NCBI RefSeq assembly: GCF_000372465.1
Contig: NZ_AQUZ01000002.1
Location: forward strand, 160 to 64,159
Reading direction: 5' to 3'
Length of the DNA stretch: 64,000 nucleotides
Source: Kribbella catacumbae DSM 19601
Lineage (GTDB): Bacteria; Actinomycetota; Actinomycetes; Propionibacteriales; Kribbellaceae
The notes under the pieces were generated by a model. The model did no database searches. It was not told the origin of the DNA and was given only the letters and a program-made list of their open reading frames with translations. Shown one piece after another: positions 58,702 to 64,000 of the stretch; the first letter of the stretch is position 1, and every line of letters begins with the position of its first letter. Both the position numbers and the translations under genes were made by a program.

Positions 58702-60003
58702 GTGACACTCGACTTGCAGACTCAACCCCGCACGACCGTGACCGTGCGGTCCGGCCGGCCGCTGGCGGGCACCGTGCGCGTGGACGGTTCGAAGAACGCC
58801 GCGCTGCCACTGCTGGCCGCTGCCGCGGCCGTAGGACGTCCGGTCCAGTTGTTCAATGTGCCGCGCAGCACGGACGTGCAGCTGATGGTTACGTTGCTGA
58901 AGGCAAGCGGTTTCGAGGTGACACGGCGGCGAGGTGGCCTCGAGATTGCGCCGAACCTCGGCGCGGTGATGCCGCCGGTGCTGCCGGAGGCGGCGCGGAT
59001 CCGCGCGTCGTACTACCTGGTCCCGGTGCTGCTGGCCTGGTACGGCACTGCGAGTCTGCCCTGGCCGGGCGGGTGCCGCATCGGTGACCGCGGCATGGAA
59101 CTGCACTTCGCCGTGTACGAGGCGTTCGGGGATGAGGTGCGGACCGATACCTCTGGGTATCGGGTGCGAGTGTCCGTCCCTGCGAAGTCGGTGACGGTTC
59201 GGCTGCCGTTCCGCTCCCGGGGCGCTAGCGTCTGCGCTGTTCTGCGTGCAGTGGCAGGGCGGCAGCGGCTGCGACTGGATAATCCGAATCTGTCACCGGA
59301 GTTCACCGGCATGCTGGCCGCGCTGCGCACCGCCGACTACGACATCACCGTCGACCAGGACGCGGTGATCGTGGAGCCGCTGCTTTCTTCGGCGAACTCG
59401 GAACTGGCGTGGACGGTTCCGGGCGACAAGATCGAGGCCGGAACGATCGCCGCAGCCATCGCTGCGACGGGCGGCACCGGCCGTATCGAAGGGGTCGACG
59501 GCTCTGGCCTGACCCGCTTCGCACAGGCACTGAACTGCCTTGGCGTACCGGCGGCGATCGAACCGGATGGGCTGCTGATCTCCGGTCCGGCGGTTCCGGT
59601 CCAGGGCTCGCTGGAGGCGATGGCCTCGCTGGATCCCGATGGTTTGGACGCGGACTTCGAACCCGGCTTGATGGCTCTGGCTCTTGGTTTCGCTGGGTCG
59701 CATGTGTTCGCTGACGACATCAACCCGGGCCGGCATGGCAACCTGCTGCCGCAGCTGGCCCGACTGGGAGCAGTCGTCGAGGAGCTGTCGCCGACGCGGT
59801 GCCGCGTGTCCGGGCCCCAGCAGCTGAGCGGCTCGGTGGTCGAGGCAACCGACATTCGCACCGGGTCGGCGCTGATCGTGGCCGGGCTGACCGCGACCGG
59901 TACGACGACCATCACGGGGTTGGATCAGTTGCGCCGTGGGCACCCGAATCTGCCGGGGAAACTCCGCTGGCTCGGCGCCGAGATTGCCGGGGACGAGCAG
60001 TGA
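58702..60003 (+). CDS. MurA-like enolpyruvyl transferase
   Basis: 433 aa from GTG 58702. EPSP-synthase fold of two halves. Residues matching MurA are kept: DGSKNAALPLL (Lys-Asn pair, about 30), WPGGCRIGDRGMELH (the PEP-binding Cys and Arg, about 120-134) and PGRHGNLLPQLARLGA (Arg). ADFEPGLMAL takes the place of the catalytic Asp block. The segments that hold UDP-GlcNAc in true MurA diverge, and the housekeeping murA is expected elsewhere. It may transfer enolpyruvate to another nucleotide, as in polyoxin/nikkomycin-type nucleoside pathways (analogy only). It is coupled to the phosphatase gene by GTGA. Confidence 0.85.
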   Translation: MTLDLQTQPRTTVTVRSGRPLAGTVRVDGSKNAALPLLAAAAAVGRPVQLFNVPRSTDVQLMVTLLKASGFEVTRRRGGLEIAPNLGAVMPPVLPEAARIRASYYLVPVLLAWYGTASLPWPGGCRIGDRGMELHFAVYEAFGDEVRTDTSGYRVRVSVPAKSVTVRLPFRSRGASVCAVLRAVAGRQRLRLDNPNLSPEFTGMLAALRTADYDITVDQDAVIVEPLLSSANSELAWTVPGDKIEAGTIAAAIAATGGTGRIEGVDGSGLTRFAQALNCLGVPAAIEPDGLLISGPAVPVQGSLEAMASLDPDGLDADFEPGLMALALGFAGSHVFADDINPGRHGNLLPQLARLGAVVEELSPTRCRVSGPQQLSGSVVEATDIRTGSALIVAGLTATGTTTITGLDQLRRGHPNLPGKLRWLGAEIAGDEQ

Positions 60004-61223
60004 AGCCCCGGATCCTGGACCAGATCGTCGCGACCACCGACTTCCACTCCAGCCTGGACCACGCGCAGTCTTTGGTGAGCCATCTGCACGCCCACCGGCC
60101 GCGTTCGCTGGTGGTTGATTGCGGCGACTTCTTCGAAGGCACCGGTTACTATCTGCTGGGCCGCGGCGACGTCGAGCGCCGGCTGCTGCTGTCGGCCTAC
60201 GACGTGATCGCGCCTGGCAACCACGGCTGGAGCCACCATTTCGAGCCGAAGCTGCGCCAGTTGACGGTGTGCGCGAACGCCACGGACAGTGACGGGAGAT
60301 GGTTGTTTCGCCAGTTCCGCAAGGCCCGGATCGGGAACCGCACGGTGGGCGTCACCGCGGTCATCAGCCCGCAGGCGTTCAGCGCGATCCCGATGGCCGA
60401 ACGAGCCATGCACCGGGTTGTCGATCCGGCCGCGGCACTGTGGGAGCTGCGAGGCCGCAACCTCGATGTCGAGGACTGGATCGTGCTCTCGCACAGCGGC
60501 TTCACCGACGACCAGTTGCTGGCCGCCAAGTGCCCGTTCGTCTCGGTCGTGTTCGCCGGCCATTGCCACAGCCCGAAGTACGGCCCGCTACGGGTGGGGG
60601 ACACCTTGGTCGTCAAAGGACCGGAGCTCGGCCGCGGCTACGCCATCGCCGAACCCACCCCGGACGGCTGGACCGCCCGTACCCTGTTGGCCGACTCTCC
60701 AACACCGGTCCCGCGGCAGTTCGCGCCGATCGCCGACCAAATCACCGGCCTGCACGGCCGACTGACTGCCCCCATGGGCGGCATCCTCGAGCACTGGCGC
60801 AACCGGCCGGTCGAACCACGCGAACTTCTGACCGCGGTGGTCGCCTGGCTGCATGACCGTCGCAGCGATCTGCCGGTGATCCTGAACGAGCCCGCGCTGC
60901 GCCCGGTCGAGCTGGGTAAGACCCTGACGCTGGCCGACCTGCTGGCCGCGGAGCCGTTCGCGAACGAACTCGTCTACGCCCCACTGCCATACCGCGACGG
61001 CGGCGTGCAGACGGTCATGCAGCAACTCACCGACCGCGCGGGCCCCCTCCTGACCTCGCCCGCCAAGCTGCAGCCACCTGTCCATACCGCGCTGATGACC
61101 GGCTACCTGGCCGAGACGTTCCAACTCCACTGCAACACACCTGCAGGACTGACGCTGGGCGGGGCGGTGTGCCACGTCCTGACCGGGACAGGCCCGTCCA
61201 TCCCGAAAGGACGCACACCGTGA
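60000..61223 (+). CDS. 5'-nucleotidase-like metallophosphatase
   Basis: 407 aa from GTG 60000. The calcineurin-like domain has the metal residues in order: ATTDFHSSL (D-x-H), VVDCGDFFEG (GD), IAPGNHGW (GNH), VLSHSG, FAGHCHSP (GHxH). The C-terminal part (about 285-400), ELGKTLTLADLLAAEPFANELVYAPLPYRDGG, matches the substrate domain of UshA-type 5'-nucleotidases. No signal peptide is present, so unlike UshA it is cytoplasmic. It could dephosphorylate a nucleotide intermediate made by the enolpyruvyl transferase. GTGA overlaps at both ends. Confidence 0.88.
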   Translation: MKPRILDQIVATTDFHSSLDHAQSLVSHLHAHRPRSLVVDCGDFFEGTGYYLLGRGDVERRLLLSAYDVIAPGNHGWSHHFEPKLRQLTVCANATDSDGRWLFRQFRKARIGNRTVGVTAVISPQAFSAIPMAERAMHRVVDPAAALWELRGRNLDVEDWIVLSHSGFTDDQLLAAKCPFVSVVFAGHCHSPKYGPLRVGDTLVVKGPELGRGYAIAEPTPDGWTARTLLADSPTPVPRQFAPIADQITGLHGRLTAPMGGILEHWRNRPVEPRELLTAVVAWLHDRRSDLPVILNEPALRPVELGKTLTLADLLAAEPFANELVYAPLPYRDGGVQTVMQQLTDRAGPLLTSPAKLQPPVHTALMTGYLAETFQLHCNTPAGLTLGGAVCHVLTGTGPSIPKGRTP

Positions 61224-61753
61224 TCCTCACCGGCCCTGAGATCACCGCCGCGGTCGCCGACCACCGGCTGCAGATCACGCCCTTCGACCTCAGCCAGGTG
61301 AACCCGAACAGCTACAACGTGAGCCTCGGCCCCACGCTGCTGACCTACACCAGCCCGGTCCTGGACTCGTGCGATCGCAACGTGACGACCTCGATCGAGA
61401 TCGACGAGTCCGGGTTCGTCCTGCAGCCCGGCGAGCTGTACCTGGGCCACACTCTGGAACAGGTCGGATCGGACCAGTTCGTCCCGCTGCTGTTCGGCCG
61501 CTCCTCGGTCGGACGGCTCGGGTTGTTCGTCGAGATCACCGCGCCGATCGGAGACCTGGGCTTCCACGGCCAGTGGACCTTGATGCTGAGCCCGATCCTG
61601 CCGCTACGGGTCTACCCGGGGATGGAGATCGCCCAGATCATGTTTTTCGTGGCCGCCGGCGCGGTCGACCTCTACAGCGGTAAATATCAGGCCGCCACCG
61701 GGCCGCAGGCCTCGCGGTCGTGGTGGGACAACCGCCCGGTGGCGGTGTCATGA
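61220..61753 (+). CDS. dCTP-deaminase/dUTPase-fold protein A (catalytic Glu replaced)
   Basis: 177 aa from GTG 61220. The Dcd-like signature GRSSVGRLGLFVEITAP (about 97-113) is intact, with the Ser and Arg of the nucleotide site, and YLGHTLEQV and VYPGMEIAQIMF also match. In Dcd the next block is GFxGxxTLELS with the general-base Glu. Here it is GFHGQWTLMLS, so Glu is Met. By itself it should not deaminate, but the trimer-type fold could still bind a pyrimidine nucleotide or act with its neighbour. ATGA overlap with protein B. Confidence 0.85.
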   Translation: MILTGPEITAAVADHRLQITPFDLSQVNPNSYNVSLGPTLLTYTSPVLDSCDRNVTTSIEIDESGFVLQPGELYLGHTLEQVGSDQFVPLLFGRSSVGRLGLFVEITAPIGDLGFHGQWTLMLSPILPLRVYPGMEIAQIMFFVAAGAVDLYSGKYQAATGPQASRSWWDNRPVAVS

Positions 61754-62286
61754 TCCTCACCGGTCAGGCGATCGCCGAAGCTGCCGCCGCAGGCGAAATC
61801 AACATCGATCCTTTCGACCCAGCCCGGTTGTCGCCGAATGCCTACGACTGGCGCCTCGGCGACACCTTGTGGATCTGCAGCGGCGATCTCGATGCTGCCG
61901 TACCGACCGCAGTCGACGAGGAGATCACTATCCCCGGCGACGGCTATCTCCTGGAGCCCGGCGTCCTCTACCTCGGCCACACTCTCGAGAAGACGAGTTC
62001 CGAGCACTATGCCCAGTTCCTCAACGGCGACCGAACGATCGGTGCCCTCGGCATCTGGGTGCACGTGTCCGCCCCACTGGGCCATCTGGGCCATGGCATC
62101 CAGTGGACGCTGGAGATCCGGGTTGCTAAGCCCGTCTGGATCTATCCGGGCATGACGTTCGGAAAGCTCGTCTTCCTGCGGACCTTCGGTCGGGCCGCCA
62201 GCTACCAAAACCATGGGCTGAAGTACGCCGCCACCAGTGGCATCGACACCTCCCGCCTCTACGAGGAGATCGGCACCGGCCGATGA
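61750..62286 (+). CDS. dCTP-deaminase/dUTPase-fold protein B (GRSS motif lost)
   Basis: 178 aa. Paralogue of protein A, sharing ILTGxxI, YLGHTLE, VSAPLG and IYPGM. Here the Glu block is kept (GIQWTLEIRV) but the nucleotide-binding GRSSxxRLG is changed to GDRTIGALG, losing the second Ser and the Arg. The loss is therefore the reverse of that in protein A. Dcd trimers form active sites between subunits, so a mixed A/B oligomer could rebuild a working or altered site. The ATG overlaps the stop of A, and the next gene overlaps its stop. Confidence 0.85.
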   Translation: MILTGQAIAEAAAAGEINIDPFDPARLSPNAYDWRLGDTLWICSGDLDAAVPTAVDEEITIPGDGYLLEPGVLYLGHTLEKTSSEHYAQFLNGDRTIGALGIWVHVSAPLGHLGHGIQWTLEIRVAKPVWIYPGMTFGKLVFLRTFGRAASYQNHGLKYAATSGIDTSRLYEEIGTGR

Positions 62287-63410
62287 CACCTGCAACGACC
62301 GATCCGACGCCGTACGTCGCGACCTGTCTCGATCTGCCCGCCGGCAGCCCCGGTGGAAGCGTCGAGCTGTTCCTCGACATCTACACCGGCCCCTCACCGC
62401 TGATCCGCGCCGATGCCTTCATGCTCGCCCCCGGCACAGGCAGCCCGCAGGTACCTGGCCTGAGCCAGCTGACCGTGGCAGGCAAGTGCCTCGAAGGGCC
62501 TGAGTTTCGGCGGTACGTCGACCGGCTGCGACAGGGTCTGGCCGAGCGGATCGACCCGGGCAAGATCGACATCGTCCACCTGCAGCACCTGGCCTTCGGA
62601 GGCACGCCGGCACTCTGCGCGGTGCTGCCTGACCATCCCCAGATCGCCTTGGTGCACGGCACCGATCTGTTGTTCGCCCAGACCCATCCCGACCAGCTGC
62701 AGGTGCTGCGCGACACGGCGCAGCACGCGAGCGCGATCGTCGTACCGACCGCGGCGATGGCCGACCGGCTCGTGGGACTGGCACCCGGTACCGACCGGGC
62801 GAAGATCCACCAGATTGCCTGGGGCATCCCGGACCATCTCCACGCCCAGACGCCGCCGTCCACGCAGCGACCCGTCGACGAACTGCGGCTCCTGTACGCC
62901 GGGCGGCTCACGAGCGAGAAAGGTGGGGACAACCTCATCCGTGTCCTGGCAGGAGTCGGCGGCATCCACCTCAGCATCGCCGCACCAGAAGGTGAGTTCG
63001 ACGCGCTCGCTCCGGGACTGGACAGATCCGGGGTCCCGTTCAGCTATCTGGGCTGGCTCGACCGCCGCCGGCTCTGGGAGATCTTCGCCGACTACGACGT
63101 ACTGCTGATGCCGTCGACCACCTTGGAGGCGATGGGCCTGGTCGCGCTGGAAGCGCAGGCGTGCGGGCTGCCAGTCATCTACCAGCCCGTCCCTGGGCTG
63201 ATCGATGCGCTCGGTGATTCTGCGCTCGCCACGGACTTCACCGACGCGGCCTCGGTGACCAAAGTGATCGACCGTTTCAAGGCGTCGGCTGCGTTGCGCG
63301 CCGAGCTACGCGACCACGGTCGGGCGAATGCCGCCAGGTATCCGTTGTCTCGCACAGCGGCGGCACTTGCTGAGCTCGGTCGCCAGCTGACTAGTTCCTG
63401 CGGCACATGA
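62283..63410 (+). CDS. glycosyltransferase family 4 protein
   Basis: 375 aa, ATGA overlap. The GT-B fold shows in the N-terminal half HLQHLAFGGTPALCAVLPDHP, IALVHGTDLLFA, and the C-terminal half LRLLYAGRLTSEKGGDNLI and YDVLLMPSTTLEAMGLVALEAQACGLPVIYQPV (the GT4 E-x7-E motif, about 280-290, as EAMGLVALE). It transfers a sugar from a nucleotide-sugar donor. As last gene of the coupled set it probably glycosylates the product of the preceding enzymes. Donor and acceptor are unknown. Confidence 0.9.
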   Translation: MTPATTDPTPYVATCLDLPAGSPGGSVELFLDIYTGPSPLIRADAFMLAPGTGSPQVPGLSQLTVAGKCLEGPEFRRYVDRLRQGLAERIDPGKIDIVHLQHLAFGGTPALCAVLPDHPQIALVHGTDLLFAQTHPDQLQVLRDTAQHASAIVVPTAAMADRLVGLAPGTDRAKIHQIAWGIPDHLHAQTPPSTQRPVDELRLLYAGRLTSEKGGDNLIRVLAGVGGIHLSIAAPEGEFDALAPGLDRSGVPFSYLGWLDRRRLWEIFADYDVLLMPSTTLEAMGLVALEAQACGLPVIYQPVPGLIDALGDSALATDFTDAASVTKVIDRFKASAALRAELRDHGRANAARYPLSRTAAALAELGRQLTSSCGT

Positions 63411-63438
63411 CCGCGCCAGATCAGGGATCGAGGACAAG

Positions 63439-63669
63439 GTGAACCGGAAGCGGATGACCGGCGCGGAGCGCGCCATTGCCTCTGCCGAAGATCCGGATGG
63501 CTACTTCGCCATGTGCCAGGCCGAGAGCCGGGCCGCGGCCTTGGCAGAGGTGCGTGCCATGGACCGCAGATGGGCGCGGCACCAGCGGGCTGTTGTTCTC
63601 CGTGTACTGGGTCTTCGGGCGTTGTGGCGGCTTGTTCAACGGATCACGCGCGGCTCCGGGCCCAGCTAG
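63439..63669 (+). CDS. 76-aa basic hypothetical protein
   Basis: GTG 63439 after ATCGAGGACAAG. It reads MNRKRMTGAERAIASAEDPDGYFAMCQAESRAAALAEV with a basic C-terminus (RALWRLVQRITRGSGPS). Helical throughout, no motif recognised. It lies 28 bp after the glycosyltransferase on the same strand, so it may be the last gene of that transcript. Confidence 0.55.
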   Translation: MNRKRMTGAERAIASAEDPDGYFAMCQAESRAAALAEVRAMDRRWARHQRAVVLRVLGLRALWRLVQRITRGSGPS

Positions 63670-63725
63670 GAGAAGGGTCTTCTCGGCCGGTGAGGCCGTA
63701 GCAAGTGAAGCTGTCTCAGTCATTA

Positions 63726-63747
63726 GGGTGATCGCGTGCGATCACCC
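63726..63747. promoter_or_regulatory. perfect palindrome upstream of the serine hydrolase gene
   Basis: GGGTGATCGC-GT-GCGATCACCC, ten-base arms with a two-base centre, ending 20 bp before ATG 63768. It is a strong operator candidate for a dimeric regulator not encoded nearby. Confidence 0.5.
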
Positions 63748-63767
63748 ACTGCGGATAGGACACCTGC

Positions 63768-64000
63768 ATGTTCAGCACTGACCGCGTCGAGGAGCTTCTC
63801 GAGGCCGGCTATCGCGACCAAGCCTATCCTGGTGCGGTCTGGAGCGTAGGTGGCCTGGACGGTGTCCGGAGCGCAGGAGTGGTCGGCGTACTGGATCCCG
63901 CGCAACCGGACAACCCGATGCTGCCCGACACGGTCTTCGACGTAGCCAGCCTGACGAAAGTTCTCGCGGTGTGGGCGTCTATCGGTGTGCAGGTCACGGC
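63768..64000 (+). CDS. beta-lactamase-family serine hydrolase (N-terminal part)
   Basis: 77 codons from ATG 63768 (GATAGGACACC upstream) to the window edge. FSTDRVEELLEAGYRDQAYPGAVWSVGG, then DTVFDVASLTKVLAVW. The S-L-T-K is the SxxK nucleophile motif of class C beta-lactamase/esterase-like proteins (about residue 66). The second Tyr-x-Asn motif lies outside. No signal peptide is seen. A cytoplasmic esterase or D-aminopeptidase type is possible. Confidence 0.85.
   Translation, partial: MFSTDRVEELLEAGYRDQAYPGAVWSVGGLDGVRSAGVVGVLDPAQPDNPMLPDTVFDVASLTKVLAVWASIGVQVT

Noticed and set aside
1..64000. CRISPR arrays, rRNA genes, intact insertion sequences, integrases and replication origins
   Set aside because: No regularly spaced repeats, no rRNA-like stretches, and no transposase, integrase or Rep-type motifs were seen on either strand.

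Overview
The window is high-GC chromosomal DNA with dense, often 4-nt-overlapping genes, frequent GTG starts, a DUF5753/DUF397 pair, XRE-TPR regulators and an FxLD lanthipeptide locus. This points to a filamentous-type actinobacterium. A Kribbella- or Streptomyces-like host is a guess from gene content, not shown by the sequence.

Layout. (1) 1-11.7 kb: the tail of a DUF222/HNH gene, then a GntR/FCD repressor divergent from a tight seven-gene sugar-acid operon. It encodes a double-length UxaA-like dehydratase, an FAH-family dehydratase, an alpha-ketoglutarate-semialdehyde-type aldehyde dehydrogenase, an IlvD/Edd dehydratase, a LarA-like protein, a U32-like protein and a GlcD-like FAD oxidase. 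Together they look like a Weimberg-type route from aldonate or aldarate to 2-oxoglutarate, plus 2-hydroxyacid racemisation and oxidation. (2) 11.7-16.2 kb: ten divergent or degenerate minus-strand tRNA genes interleaved with the RNA ligase RtcB, a small HNH protein, a 65-aa Cys/His protein and a 47-aa ORF. An MBL-fold gene lies inside on the other strand. (3) 16.3-16.9 kb: a NUDIX gene and a canonical tRNA-Thr(CGT). (4) 16.9-33.0 kb: an island between two tRNA-type terminators, ending in a 3' tRNA fragment. It carries a DISARM-related defence cassette (SNF2 helicase-DUF3883, DUF1156 methylase, DUF262/DUF1524, HEPN-DUF499 ATPase). A duplicated structured sequence of about 150 bp flanks the cassette together with a cyclotransferase-like gene and a DNA-ligase relic. 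(5) 33.4-35.9 kb: a PD-(D/E)XK-like protein and a HEAT-repeat protein. (6) 35.9-46.3 kb: a class I FxLD lanthipeptide cluster (methyltransferase fusion, LanC, LanB, 53-aa precursor, RHH-like protein), two resolvase-fold-like small proteins, a GNAT and an XRE-TPR regulator. (7) 46.5-54.6 kb: GntR/UTRA and YdcF genes, a DUF574 methyltransferase, an HTH-DUF5753/DUF397 pair, a large protein of unknown function and an IMPase-family phosphatase. (8) 55-63.7 kb: an aminoglycoside-phosphotransferase-like kinase and XRE-TPR regulator, divergent from three small genes. These are followed by a coupled set: MurA-like enolpyruvyl transferase, 5'-nucleotidase-like phosphatase, two dCTP-deaminase-fold proteins and a GT4 glycosyltransferase. 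This looks like an uncharacterised nucleotide-linked biosynthetic pathway. (9) The window ends inside a beta-lactamase-family serine hydrolase.

The main leads are the RtcB/tRNA array, the directly repeated flanks of the defence cassette, the pair of dCTP-deaminase-fold proteins with complementary active-site losses, and a recurring arrangement of resolvase-like small protein, GC-rich multi-hairpin segment and biosynthetic operon. All family assignments come from reading motifs by eye. No database search was run.
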